A stretch of DNA of 64,000 bases, taken from Oligoflexia bacterium (GTDB taxonomy: Bacteria; Bdellovibrionota; UBA1018). Shown piece after piece: positions 45,409 to 54,650 of this stretch. The stretch is taken from assembly GCA_014378465.1 (NCBI GenBank), contig JACMNQ010000064.1, positions 1 to 64,000 of the forward strand, in the 5' to 3' direction. The notes below the pieces were generated by a model. That model was not told the DNA's origin. It ran no database searches and saw only the letters and a program-made list of their open reading frames with translations. A program made the translations under genes and the position numbers. Positions within the stretch are counted from its first letter, which is position 1. Every line of letters starts with the position of its first letter.

Positions 45409-46659
45409 TTACTTCATCTCGGCGAGATTGGAGCGAGCCCAGTGAATGGACTTCACTCGGTAGCGAGACTCAACCTTTTTGAACAGGCTTTCGCTCGCGC
45501 CGATTCTCATGAAGTAGTCTTCAGGATCCTGACCGTTCAACGCGTCTTCGCCACCCAGGGAAGCCGGGTTACGGCCGAAATTCATCTGGTCCGCGGCACC
45601 GGATCCGCTGCCTCCGCCAAAACCACCGAATGCGGCGCCACCGGTCTTGCCAGCGCCTCTTCCGCCCGCACCGCCGCCATTGGAATACGACGAGCCCTCG
45701 ACTCCGCCCGTAGCCATCAGAGAGTTCGGATCCACTGCTGCGCTGTCAGAATTTCCCATGCCCATGCCGGAGCCTGAAGTGCCCAGACCCGAGGAACCCG
45801 AAGAGGATCCACCACCGGACTGCGCCCTGCCCGGGAAGCGTCGTCCCGCTTGCAGATTTGAAAGTGCGGCAGCCGGATTGAGTGCAGCTTTCGGAGCAGC
45901 GAGAGAACCCACGGACCCTGCGACTGCAAGGTTGCCGGTCGCGAGTGAATCCATTTTACTGACTGAATCTCCGTCACCGTGCTGATCCACCTGGTTCATG
46001 GCGTGACTGGAAGCCCCAGCAGCGTAGAGCGCTTCGCCAGAATCCGTGGTTCCGAAAACTCCCCGCGTGCAGTTGGCTTTGCTGGTGCCTGTGCCGCCGT
46101 TCTTGCACGGGGTTTCGTCGGCGAAAATTTTCTGGCAATCAAGGTTCATGAGTCCATCAGGAGCTCTCCGCATCCAGACGGGCTCATTCGTGTACTGACT
46201 GCAGATCGTATCATGATCGCCCGTGTATTTTCTCCAGCCCTTGACTCTGAGCCTTCCATTCCATTTTCGGGCGACTTCGATATCCTGGCTTCCAGAGGCG
46301 GCAAAGCAAAGCTGCTTCTGCTTGGCGATGTCATTCCACTGTGAGATTGAGCCCGCCCATTCGCCGCCCTGAATTCGTCCATAACAAAGGTCACAGGCAC
46401 TGGGTTCAAAACTGTTGATATTTGGAACCGCGAGGGGACATCCACTTCCACCGGAAGTGGATGTCAAACCGATCGCTCCGAAAATTCCCGAGGTAACCAG
46501 GGCAGGTTGAACGTTGGCGGCGCACTGGCCTTCTTCCACTTTCACCCAGTCCATTTCGCAATGGCACATGCAGTCTCCGGCAAACACGGATGACTCACTG
46601 AGAAGCGGCGCGCTCGCAAGAAATAAACAGAAGACTTGAATCATTTTTGTGAATTTCAT
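45409..46659 (-). CDS. Cys-rich exported protein with Gly/Ser-rich middle, unknown family
   Basis: 416 residues from the ATG at 46659, which overlaps the upstream stop by 4 nt. A signal peptide (MKFTKMIQVFCLFL...SVFA) precedes GDCMCHCEMDW. About ten more Cys lie in residues 50-195 (SGCPLAVP, ACDLCYG, DTICSQY, NLDCQKIF, TPCKNGG), which suggests a disulfide-bonded extracytoplasmic domain. From about 225 to 370 the sequence is Ser/Gly/Ala-rich and low in complexity. The last 45 residues return to a compact sequence (EDYFMRIGASESLFKKVESRY). It pairs with the upstream exported protein. No known family is recognised. Confidence 0.7.
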   Translation of the reverse strand: MKFTKMIQVFCLFLASAPLLSESSVFAGDCMCHCEMDWVKVEEGQCAANVQPALVTSGIFGAIGLTSTSGGSGCPLAVPNINSFEPSACDLCYGRIQGGEWAGSISQWNDIAKQKQLCFAASGSQDIEVARKWNGRLRVKGWRKYTGDHDTICSQYTNEPVWMRRAPDGLMNLDCQKIFADETPCKNGGTGTSKANCTRGVFGTTDSGEALYAAGASSHAMNQVDQHGDGDSVSKMDSLATGNLAVAGSVGSLAAPKAALNPAAALSNLQAGRRFPGRAQSGGGSSSGSSGLGTSGSGMGMGNSDSAAVDPNSLMATGGVEGSSYSNGGGAGGRGAGKTGGAAFGGFGGGSGSGAADQMNFGRNPASLGGEDALNGQDPEDYFMRIGASESLFKKVESRYRVKSIHWARSNLAEMK

Positions 46660-47807
46660 TGGGCACATCCTTTCAAAGCCATGGGCCATTTTGCGGCAAC
46701 CGCGCTCTTCCAGTATTCAACGAACTTGCCCTGGTAGCATCTCTGGGTTGCGCGAAGTGCGCCTCCGTGGCTGGCCACACAGGGAGCCATGGCCTGTGCC
46801 AAAATTTCATCGAATGCGACGGCTTGAAATTTTCGATAGCTCTCGGAAGCTTCCCCGTTGATCGTGCAAACGGCCAGCGCGACCAATCCCTGCTGGATCT
46901 GCGAGTTCGCGGCCTGAAGATAATCCTGGGTGGGACAGCTCGACAACTGCTGGTCGTCGCAACCCCTTTTCAGATGGATCAGCACATCCTGAGTGATTTC
47001 AGATTGACCGGGTACTGGCTGAGCCTTGAAACCATCCAGTCGCGCTATTTTCTGTTTCAGAATCTGCGCGGCTTCAATGCAGCCAGCATGGGTCACGGTG
47101 AGGGTCTGAGTCCTTTCCAGCTGATCCTTCACTTTGTAGAAATGATGAGCCAGTGCAACCGCAAGGGAGCCAGCGATGTAGGAAGTCTCCCGGCCGAAGT
47201 ACTTGCTGGGATCACTGGGAGCCTTGATCGGTGACTGAAAGCTGCTTCCGGTTTCATCAGGAAAAACCGCGGCGAGTTCACCGCAGGATTCGCCGAGAAA
47301 ATTGTTGTTCGCATCGGCTACGTAATTCTGATCACTTTTGCAGACTCCACCCGGTTTCCCAGAGCCTGGATCGAGATGCAGTTTGAGCGGCAGCGGAGCG
47401 CAGATGCCGGGTTTGTCGGCAGGATTCGCAGGAACTGCAAACTTCTTGGAATCGTCGGTCACCACTTCGCCCGTGTTTTGGTTGATGATGAAGTTGATCC
47501 ACTTTCCCTGGTAAATGCCGTCTACCATCTTGGAAATGCGACCTTCGAGCTGAGGGATCACGCCAGCCTGGGCGACTGTTCCCTCTGGTTGAGATCGTCC
47601 CGGCGGAAGTCCGTTGCCCTGAAGAGTGAGGGTGCAATCGGGGTAGTAAGTCCCGCCGCAAGGCAGTTTGACGTCAACCGAAGTCGGTACTGCCGACTTG
47701 GTATCCGCGGCAAGTGCGGCAGCGGGAAGCAAGGCCAGCACCGAAGTGCACGCGAACAGACTCAAACTCAAGGCCCACGATTCCCATGATGGATTGCGAT
47801 GATTCAT
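46656..47807 (-). CDS. Cys-containing exported protein, unknown family
   Basis: 383 residues from the ATG at 47807, with a GGGGGA site 5 nt upstream; the longer frame to 47858 has no ribosome site. The signal peptide ends in PAAALAADTK. Cys appear in LPCGGTYYPDCTLTL, GICAPLP, GVCKSD, GESCGEL, GCIEAA, RGCDDQQLSSCP, VCTING, APCVAS, QRCYQG and KGCAQ, mostly in even spacing, so several disulfides are likely. AHHFYKVKDQLERT and QDYLQAANSQIQQGLVALA are helical. It is coupled to the next gene by an ATGA overlap, so the two products may form one complex. Their role is unknown. Confidence 0.7.
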   Translation of the reverse strand: MNHRNPSWESWALSLSLFACTSVLALLPAAALAADTKSAVPTSVDVKLPCGGTYYPDCTLTLQGNGLPPGRSQPEGTVAQAGVIPQLEGRISKMVDGIYQGKWINFIINQNTGEVVTDDSKKFAVPANPADKPGICAPLPLKLHLDPGSGKPGGVCKSDQNYVADANNNFLGESCGELAAVFPDETGSSFQSPIKAPSDPSKYFGRETSYIAGSLAVALAHHFYKVKDQLERTQTLTVTHAGCIEAAQILKQKIARLDGFKAQPVPGQSEITQDVLIHLKRGCDDQQLSSCPTQDYLQAANSQIQQGLVALAVCTINGEASESYRKFQAVAFDEILAQAMAPCVASHGGALRATQRCYQGKFVEYWKSAVAAKWPMALKGCAQ

Positions 47808-47984
47808 GAATTCCCCCAGTGACTCTTCAAGTTTAAGTGAAGGGATTGTAGTTGACAAGAATAATCAGGATTGCATTTGCCTGTGTCCATCGCGACCCGG
47901 AATGAGCGCTCATTTTAATGGGCGAGCGTTCAAGTTTTGACGGGTTTCAGCCGAAAAGCCAGGCAGGAGAACGATTCAAGCCTT

Positions 47985-48548
47985 ATGCTGAATTTCAGCT
48001 GGAGCAGAACATTTGCGGGACTTGCGATGGGGGTCACGGCCCTAACGGGCTTTGCTGCATGGGCGAGCCCATCCACTCAGCAAGCTGAAGATGACTGGAC
48101 GAGAGCCCAGACCGAGTATTCAAAAAAACTCTCCGTGATGGTCGCCCCCAAGGCGGCTGACATTCTCAAACTGAAAGCGGAAATTCTCGACACCAAGGAG
48201 AAAGCTCTGCAATCCGCTTACGAACAGGACTTGAAATCAACTGCCGGTCAAGGTGCCGCGAGTTCATCTGGCAGCGGACCTTCGCTCGGGCCAACGGGCG
48301 GTTATTCCGGAGCGGCGGTTCCTCCTTCAAGTTCCAGTGGACCGACTCCCGCCGTGATCCTCGATGGTTCGACGGTTCAGCGCGAAATTCAGTACACGGC
48401 AAAAAAGAAAAATCTGAAAGGGAGTGATGAACCCCCTTCGAGTGCTCCACCGACGGACACGGCAAACGCTCCGGCCAGTGATCACTTCGAAACTGAAATC
48501 AGCTATCCGGCAAAGACACTTCCAGGCCGAGTGCCTTCATCAAAATAA
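47985..48548 (+). CDS. Small exported protein, low-complexity C-terminal half
   Basis: 187 residues from the ATG at 47985. A signal peptide (LNFSWSRTFAGLAMGVTALTGFAAWASP) is followed by a helical segment of about 55 residues (WTRAQTEYSKKLSVMV, DILKLKAEILDTKEKALQSAY), then Ser/Gly/Pro-rich sequence. Two short similar elements, VQREIQYTAKKK and FETEISYPAKTL, hint at a duplicated strand. No family recognised. It is convergent with rsmB, 15 nt apart. Confidence 0.6.
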   Translation: MLNFSWSRTFAGLAMGVTALTGFAAWASPSTQQAEDDWTRAQTEYSKKLSVMVAPKAADILKLKAEILDTKEKALQSAYEQDLKSTAGQGAASSSGSGPSLGPTGGYSGAAVPPSSSSGPTPAVILDGSTVQREIQYTAKKKNLKGSDEPPSSAPPTDTANAPASDHFETEISYPAKTLPGRVPSSK

Positions 48549-48563
48549 TCTTCGCGAACCGTT

Positions 48564-49859
48564 TCAAGGCTTGCGAATCAGAGCGCACCAGAAGCCGTCA
48601 CCATGAGGTGCAGTCTGCGGGAGCATGAACCAGGTCTTCACGACCTGCCCCTTGAACGCCGCATCAAGACCGATTTTTTCCACGCGCCTCGGTCCTTCTT
48701 CTTCAAGCACTGAACAGACTGAGTAGGCCAGATATCCCCCACTCTTCACCTTGTTCCAGCCTTCTTTGAAGACTTCTTCCTGAAGAGGCTTGAGAGTCAG
48801 CAGATCCGCCTCCTGCTTCAGCCAGCGCACATCAGGATGACGACGGAGAATGCCAGTACCGGTGCAAGGAGCATCCACCCAGACGAGATCCTGTTCAGGG
48901 AGATTCTGCACTTCAGTCTTGGCGACAACCCTGATCGCGGGTGCGACGCGCTCAACCGTCTGCCTGAGCAATTCCAGGCGGGCCGGCACGAGATCGGAAG
49001 AAGTGACTTTCATTCCAGTCCAGGCCATGCCGACGGATTTTCCGCCGGGCGCAGCACAAAGGTCGAGCGCAGTGATCTGACCCGGATGAGTTTTTCTGAT
49101 TTCTTCGGCGATACCGTGAACGAGCATCTGACTCGAAATATCCTGAACGAAGAAAAGTCCGTCCTGAAATCCTGGCCACTGCGGAACCGGACCCGCAGGG
49201 GGTTGACCACTCACTTGGAACGCCTCCGGGATTGGACCGAGCTCACAGTAGTCTTTGAAAAGTTCAGGCTTCTTGGAGCGCAGCCAGAGCTTGGGACGCT
49301 CCAAGCTTGCAGTCGCGTACAGGCTCGCCCACTCACGACCCTGTTGCTTCTCCAGCTTGTTCCAGAGCCAGGCCGGAAGGCTCGCCCAACTGGCCATCTG
49401 GGCCGGCAACATATTGGATTGAAGCTCAAGATTTCTCCAGGTCAGCGCATGTTCCGCGATCTTTCGAAGGAGTGCATTCGCGAATTTCGAAGGCGCTTCG
49501 CCCTCTTTTCTCTTCACTTCGTTGACTGTTTCGGAAACGACGCGGCTCGGGTTGGCGCGTTCCTGCACGACGAGCTGATAAGCCGAGATGAGGAGAATCT
49601 TGCGCAGCCAACCCGAAGGTTTCTTCTTGAGTGCGTTCGAATCAATGACGAAGTCCAGCCGCCCTTTCCAGCGCAGAGTGCCCGAGCAGACTTCCTGAAG
49701 CCAACCGCGCGCTTCGGGAGTCACTTCTCCACTCACTCCGGCAAGCGCGTCTTCGAGTTGCATATGATCACTCAGCACGCGAGTGAGGACCCGAACGGCA
49801 ACGTCTCTTGGATAGGAAGAAGAACTTTTTGAAGAGGAGCTTGATGAAGAACTCGACAT
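48564..49859 (-). CDS. rsmB: 16S rRNA m5C methyltransferase, RsmB/NOP family
   Basis: 431 residues from the ATG at 49859, one base overlapping the sppA stop. An NusB-like domain (about 18-150; RDVAVRVLTRVL, ISAYQLVVQERA, VNALLRK-type FANALLRKIAEH) precedes the methyltransferase domain. SAM site DLCAAPGGKSVGMAW, VDAPCTGTGILRRHPDVRW with the first catalytic Cys, and YSVCSVLEEEGPRR with the second. It methylates C967 of 16S rRNA in E. coli. The N-terminus opens with nine serines after Met and four more after a Lys, an unusual low-complexity start. Confidence 0.93.
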   Translation of the reverse strand: MSSSSSSSSSKSSSSYPRDVAVRVLTRVLSDHMQLEDALAGVSGEVTPEARGWLQEVCSGTLRWKGRLDFVIDSNALKKKPSGWLRKILLISAYQLVVQERANPSRVVSETVNEVKRKEGEAPSKFANALLRKIAEHALTWRNLELQSNMLPAQMASWASLPAWLWNKLEKQQGREWASLYATASLERPKLWLRSKKPELFKDYCELGPIPEAFQVSGQPPAGPVPQWPGFQDGLFFVQDISSQMLVHGIAEEIRKTHPGQITALDLCAAPGGKSVGMAWTGMKVTSSDLVPARLELLRQTVERVAPAIRVVAKTEVQNLPEQDLVWVDAPCTGTGILRRHPDVRWLKQEADLLTLKPLQEEVFKEGWNKVKSGGYLAYSVCSVLEEEGPRRVEKIGLDAAFKGQVVKTWFMLPQTAPHGDGFWCALIRKP

Positions 49860-50848
49860 CAGTTCGATCCATTCCAGAGCCAGTAGACTCCGGGAGCGCG
49901 CAAGGTCGCGCTGGATTCCGGCAGCCCCAGAAGACTGCTCAGGAGTGAACCCAGCCAGTGGCGGTTGGTCCGTGATTCCTCGCTGTCTGACTGCTCTTCC
50001 ATCAGGACTTCCCAGATCTTCTTCTTCTTTTCCGTGTAGATCACATGGGGCTTACCCTTGATGCCGCCCATTTTCGCGGCTTCCTTGATCGCGGCGTCGA
50101 GTGTCCCGACTTCATCCACGAGATGAACGGCCTTCGCCTGCTCCCCTGAAAAAATGCGTCCATCAGCGATCGCCGTCACGTCTTCCATCTTCATTTTTCT
50201 ACCTTCAGAGACGGCTGCCTTGAACTGACCGAGCACATTGTCGATCATCCCCTGCAGCAGAGCCCGTTCTTCAGGCTGCATTTCGCGGTATTCGGCTCCG
50301 GCATCCTTGAATTTTCCGGTCTTGATGGAGAACCGTTTCACTTTGGCCCATTCATAGAGCTTTTCAAGGTTCGCGAACTCCATGATGACGCCAATCGAAC
50401 CCGTGATGGTCCCGGCATTCGCGAAGATCTTCTTCGTGCCACAGGCGATGTAGTAACCCCCGCTGGCAGCGACTGAAGCCATCGAGGCGACGACCGGTTT
50501 CGGATAATTCTTCACTTCCTCATAAATTTCCTGCGAAGGCGCGACTGCGCCTCCGGGCGAATTGATGCGCAGGACGATGGCTTTGATCTCCTTGGAGTCT
50601 TCGAGCGACTTCAGTCGCTTCAGCATGGATTTGGAATCCATGATCACGCCGTTGAGTTCCACGATCGCGACCGAGCCTTCGCCCGTTGTTGAAAAATCCT
50701 TGCCACTCCCATACCTGGACTTGCCGAAGTAGAGCGATGAAGAGACGATCAGGAAGAGAATGAAAAACAGCGCGGACAGACCGAGCACCCAGGCCAACGG
50801 ACTGATTTTTCGAGAACCGGATTCAGGGGCAGAGGTCGTGTTGAGCAT
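49859..50848 (-). CDS. sppA: Signal peptide peptidase SppA, short single-domain form
   Basis: 329 residues from the ATG at 50848; the TTG-started extension is not favoured. One membrane helix at about 20-40. The protease domain follows: VAIVELNGVIM, LRINSPGGAVAPSQEIYEEV, the catalytic Ser in SVAASGGYYIACG (S129) and the catalytic Lys in GKFKDAGAEYRE (K181). The 52-residue Ser-Lys spacing equals that of B. subtilis SppA. It degrades cleaved signal peptides in the membrane. The C-terminal 50 residues are variable. The one-base overlap with rsmB suggests shared translation. Confidence 0.94.
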   Translation of the reverse strand: MLNTTSAPESGSRKISPLAWVLGLSALFFILFLIVSSSLYFGKSRYGSGKDFSTTGEGSVAIVELNGVIMDSKSMLKRLKSLEDSKEIKAIVLRINSPGGAVAPSQEIYEEVKNYPKPVVASMASVAASGGYYIACGTKKIFANAGTITGSIGVIMEFANLEKLYEWAKVKRFSIKTGKFKDAGAEYREMQPEERALLQGMIDNVLGQFKAAVSEGRKMKMEDVTAIADGRIFSGEQAKAVHLVDEVGTLDAAIKEAAKMGGIKGKPHVIYTEKKKKIWEVLMEEQSDSEESRTNRHWLGSLLSSLLGLPESSATLRAPGVYWLWNGSN

Positions 50849-50921
50849 GGCCGGATCATGTATCAATCAGGCGGCGGAAACAAGAGTCAGGACGGTGAGA
50901 AGCCAATTGACGCTCAGGGTC

Positions 50922-51929
50922 TCAGTCGCGCTGAGGGAGTGTTTCTTCCGCTTTGATTTTTCGCACTCCCCAGAGCAGCGACTCAGTCAGATACCCAAGA
51001 CCATACCCACTCAACTGGACCGAGGTAGCGAGGACTGCGAGCCGGGTCACGTGAGCGTCCTGAGTCGCTTCAAAGCACTGCATGGCAACCCTTCCGAGCA
51101 GGATGCCCGCGGGGAGAGCCAGGAGGCACAGCAAAGCCACACTGAATCCCCCGCCCAGAAGGATACTGATGAACAAAAACAGGAGAAATGCAGAATAGAG
51201 AAGAACTGCTGCGGGCACCCTATGTGACAGTTTCGTCGAACCCGGGTGCCAGTGCTGCAGCACCGCACGAGCTCTGCCGAACTGAAAACTTTGAGTGAAA
51301 AACGTGATGAGGTTTCTGGCGGGTGGGCGCTCGATGGCAAGTTCCGGCAAGACCCGGATCTCCGCCCCCCTGGCTCGAGCTCGAATACCCAAATCAATGC
51401 CTTCACCGGGTGACAGAAAACGAAATCCGCCCAACCCATGAAAATCCGGCGCTGGAATGCAGAGATTGAAAGTTTCGAGCTCCAATGGGTTTCGATGCCT
51501 GGACTGAGTCTCCACCCAGTGAAGCGCCTTCGCGAAAGCGCGAGAATTTTTGCCGAGCGCCGGGGGTCCGGCGAAAATGAAACCGGGATTTTCGGTCATC
51601 CAGTGCAGATACCTCGCGATCAGATCAGCTGGCAGACGACAATCCGTTTCCAGAAAGAGAAAGTGTGTTCCACGCGCGAGGCTGGCGCCGAGGTTGCGGG
51701 CCGGACCGGGTCCGGAATGGCGCTGAACGAGATAGGCGAGCTTCAGCTGACTTCTGTATTTCGAGTACACGGCTTCACTCGTTTCCCTGGAACCATCCTC
51801 GATCAGGAGAACCTCAAAATCCTTGTGCGACTGCGCAACCAGACTCTCCAGCAGGAAGGAGACTTCCCGAGGACGGTTTCGAACGGGTATGATCAATGAG
51901 AGTCTCAGATTTTCTCTGGAATTTTCCAT
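50922..51929 (-). CDS. Family 2 glycosyltransferase with C-terminal membrane helices
   Basis: 335 residues from the ATG at 51929. GT-A fold: LSLIIPVRNRPREVSFLLES, VLLIEDGSRETS, HSGPGPARNLGASLARG, FLFLETDCRLP (ETDC at the DxD position), then GGFRFLSPGEGIDLGIRARARG. Two or three hydrophobic segments follow around residues 235-310 and the tail is charged. The pattern resembles membrane-bound GT2 enzymes of exopolysaccharide or mycofactocin type. No partner gene beside it helps. It is divergent from the 52015 gene. Confidence 0.85.
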   Translation of the reverse strand: MENSRENLRLSLIIPVRNRPREVSFLLESLVAQSHKDFEVLLIEDGSRETSEAVYSKYRSQLKLAYLVQRHSGPGPARNLGASLARGTHFLFLETDCRLPADLIARYLHWMTENPGFIFAGPPALGKNSRAFAKALHWVETQSRHRNPLELETFNLCIPAPDFHGLGGFRFLSPGEGIDLGIRARARGAEIRVLPELAIERPPARNLITFFTQSFQFGRARAVLQHWHPGSTKLSHRVPAAVLLYSAFLLFLFISILLGGGFSVALLCLLALPAGILLGRVAMQCFEATQDAHVTRLAVLATSVQLSGYGLGYLTESLLWGVRKIKAEETLPQRD

Positions 51930-52014
51930 GGTGCCGTCCTGATGGTACACGAGCCTGCAAGGGCGTCAAATTTCACTCGCTTCAGCCGGACGCGGATTCT
52001 TCCGAAAAGAAGGC

Positions 52015-53154
52015 ATGAAAGCGAAATGCGCAGCTCGTTACCTCATCGGCCTCACCTTCCTGATCTTCTCGATCGCTTCGGACGTTCCTTTGAATTTTTC
52101 GAGCGAAAAATCCGGCTTTCGCGCTCTCGCTGAAACCACGCCCCCCCTGGCGGTCTGTTTCGCGACGCTCGGTTCGTCGAGTGAGCGTTCAGTATTTTAC
52201 GAAGAAACGATTCTGAAAGGGGATCAGCGCCTCAGGGCTTACGAACTCACCTGGGCCGATCCGGAGCTCACACCTTCGAATTACCGCAAGTCGAACCCAC
52301 TGGACTGGGAATTCATGGAACACATCGAAAGCAAGATTCCACCTCAGGGTTGCAGCGTTCTCATCATTTCCGGCCATCACAACAAATGGGCCTCCAGTTT
52401 CTATGGGGCGTCCACCAGCAATGCGAACTCGTTCTTCGACATGGAGCGACTGGCGGTCTCCAGAGAAGTCTGCGCAGTCAAAAATTACAAAGGTCAAGGC
52501 ACGCTCGTTCCGCAGAGCTTCACCCGACTCCTCGATCACCTGCTGGAGACCTGGCTTTTCGCCTGCAATACGGTAAGACCCGAAACGATTCTGAAGGCCG
52601 ACTACAAGGGACAACCCATGACGGTATCGGATGTTGACCGCACCCGAATCATTTTCGGCAACTCCATCCATATTTCAGGTTACGACTGCAAAGCGCAGAC
52701 GGGAGACAACTTTCAGGATGATTATCGCGCCTACTTCAAGGCACTCCGCTCGGCTGAAACTCTGGACAAGCGCCACTATTACAGCAATCACCTGAATGCG
52801 CTGAAAGCGGAAAGAGACCAGGTGATCGCCAGCGGGAAAAAATTCAACCCCGGCAAATCCTCCCAGGATGCCCTGGCCGCAAGGAGCCTGGGTGGCTCAT
52901 CAGCCGGCTGCAGGATCAAGACGTATGCCGGGATGAGGATAGAAGCCGGGATCGGGAAACAGGCTCTCGTCTACTGTCAGATCCTCAAAGAAATTGCAGC
53001 CAGTGGCAGGGATTACTGGTTGAATCCCGAACTCACGAATGGGATGCCGGTCGCTCCGGACATGTTGAGCACGGTATACACGAACGGAAATCTCTGGGGA
53101 CGAGTCGCGCCGCAGGACTGGGAAGACAATCAGGCCTACAGCTCTCAGTGGTAA
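52015..53154 (+). CDS. Exported protein with a possible caspase/CHAT-like His-Cys dyad
   Basis: 379 residues; signal peptide or anchor from residue 8 (RYLIGLTFLIFSIAS). The strand SVLIISGHHNKW (H121, H122) is followed 62 residues later by TWLFACNTVRPE (C184). In caspase and CHAT peptidases the catalytic His follows a strand ending in a Gly-His-type motif and the catalytic Cys lies in a strand-ACNT-type motif, so the order and spacing fit. A further strand (RIIFGNSIHISGYD) and helix (DDYRAYFKAL) follow as in that fold. Four other cysteines are present. This is a pattern match only. The next gene is a lytic transglycosylase 124 nt downstream on the same strand. Confidence 0.55.
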   Translation: MKAKCAARYLIGLTFLIFSIASDVPLNFSSEKSGFRALAETTPPLAVCFATLGSSSERSVFYEETILKGDQRLRAYELTWADPELTPSNYRKSNPLDWEFMEHIESKIPPQGCSVLIISGHHNKWASSFYGASTSNANSFFDMERLAVSREVCAVKNYKGQGTLVPQSFTRLLDHLLETWLFACNTVRPETILKADYKGQPMTVSDVDRTRIIFGNSIHISGYDCKAQTGDNFQDDYRAYFKALRSAETLDKRHYYSNHLNALKAERDQVIASGKKFNPGKSSQDALAARSLGGSSAGCRIKTYAGMRIEAGIGKQALVYCQILKEIAASGRDYWLNPELTNGMPVAPDMLSTVYTNGNLWGRVAPQDWEDNQAYSSQW

Positions 53155-53278
53155 TTGCACAGGGCGACTTGTGCGCCAGCATTTTGACATGAACTCGAGC
53201 ATGAAGCGAATTGAACCAGCCGCCGGCTGCAGGAATTTCTGTTGGAGAATTTCGCCATTGTTCATAAGCTGTTGAACA

Positions 53279-54286
53279 ATGAATTCCCTCGTTCAACTCC
53301 TTGCCGTGCTGTTGTTCCTGACTTCTCCCGCCGCACAAGCCGCAGCTCAGGCGGATGAAACGACTGCGAGCTCGACAGCCGGTGCTTCAGCGGTCACGCC
53401 AAGTGCGACTCAGAGCCTGCCACAGGTCACCTCTCCCCTCTCGTCCCCGCGTGAATATGCTTTGCACAAGATGCGGCTTGCCGGCTTCTCCGAAGCCTTC
53501 ATCGCACGCGTCCTCAAGTCTCATGATGAAACCACCACCGAACACATCGTGGAACTGAACGTTCTGGGCTTTCTGCACAAGGCCGATTACTCCGGACACT
53601 TCAGCCAGCGAGCCGTGCGCAAGTGCAACGAGTTCATGAAAAAATACAGAACTCAGCTGAAACGTGCCAAAGCTCTCTATTCCGTCGAACCTGAAGCCAT
53701 CGCCGCCCTGCTCTGGGTGGAAACCAAACACGGCAAGATGACGGGGCACTTTCCCGTCTCTAGCGTGTACTTCAGCCTGCTGCAGGCGGACCATCCGCTC
53801 CTGATCGAAAGCTCCAGCAAGGCCCTCGCTGAAAAGACTCCGGTCGTCACTCCGGAATACACTGCAAAACTCAAAGAGCGCTCTCACCTCAAAGCCGAGT
53901 GGGCGATGGAAGAAATGAAAGCGCTGGAGCTCATCTACAGAAAGGACTCCCGCAAGAATCAGATCATCAAAGGCTCCTTCGCTGGAGCTTTCGGAAATTC
54001 GCAGTTCATCCCTTCCAGCTATCGCTCCTGGGCGAAATCGGCGCGCGCGAACGCTCCTGCGAACCTCTTCAGCATGAATGACTCGATCCACAGCGTGGCG
54101 TCCTACCTTCACTCCAACGGCTGGAAGCTCGACGACACTGAAGCAAAACGCCAGGCCCTCTTTCACTACAACCGGGCACAGGGCTATGTGGATGTGATTC
54201 TCAAGCTCGCAAGCTGCGTCGACAAAAAGGGCTTGATTCGCGTCACTGCATCCGATGCGGTCGGCAGCTCCCCCTGCTCTTCCTGA
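53279..54286 (+). CDS. MltB-type lytic murein transglycosylase
   Basis: 335 residues. Signal peptide MNSLVQLLAVLLFLTSPAAQA. The catalytic glutamate is in IAALLWVETKHGKM (E148). GSFAGAFGNSQFIPSSYRSWA and MNDSIHSVASYLHSNGWK match the MltB/SltB core. Residues 25-55 are a Ser/Thr-rich linker. No Cys follows the signal in lipobox position, so it should be a soluble periplasmic or secreted enzyme rather than a lipoprotein. It cleaves glycan strands, leaving 1,6-anhydroMurNAc ends. Confidence 0.93.
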   Translation: MNSLVQLLAVLLFLTSPAAQAAAQADETTASSTAGASAVTPSATQSLPQVTSPLSSPREYALHKMRLAGFSEAFIARVLKSHDETTTEHIVELNVLGFLHKADYSGHFSQRAVRKCNEFMKKYRTQLKRAKALYSVEPEAIAALLWVETKHGKMTGHFPVSSVYFSLLQADHPLLIESSSKALAEKTPVVTPEYTAKLKERSHLKAEWAMEEMKALELIYRKDSRKNQIIKGSFAGAFGNSQFIPSSYRSWAKSARANAPANLFSMNDSIHSVASYLHSNGWKLDDTEAKRQALFHYNRAQGYVDVILKLASCVDKKGLIRVTASDAVGSSPCSS

Positions 54287-54650
54287 CACATCCTCCGGCC
54301 CCTCCTTTCCGCACGCGCGGGGTTTCAGGTCACTACCCGGCACGAATTGCCCAGCGCCGTTTCATGCTCTTGAACGCGCGAAACCTTTGAATGCGGCGAT
54401 TCGTATACCCATCTGAAAACTGAAGAATGGTTGACAACCGAATGTGAACGCAGGCCTGGGACCAGGTTCGGCAAAACGAACGTGTCGATGATGGAATATT
54501 TTGGAGTGTGTCCGAGATGACATGTTCACCGCACTCCGGATTACCCGTATTCTGGTGGAAGCCCCCGTACGAGATGAGTCCAGCCGAACAAGAGTTCGCC
54601 ATTTCATCAAGCCGGGGTTTCGAAGTTGAACGTCAAAAGGGGGAAGAGTG
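54287..54650. other. Intergenic, nothing recognised
   Basis: About 360 nt without a convincing gene, RNA or terminator. A TTGACA at 54430-54435 has no acceptable -10 element 16-18 nt downstream. AGGGGGAAGAG directly before the 54651 start is its ribosome site. Confidence 0.5.

Noticed and set aside
53387-54343. A 318-codon minus-strand frame opposite the transglycosylase
   Set aside because: The plus-strand gene has catalytic and family motifs; the opposite frame has none.
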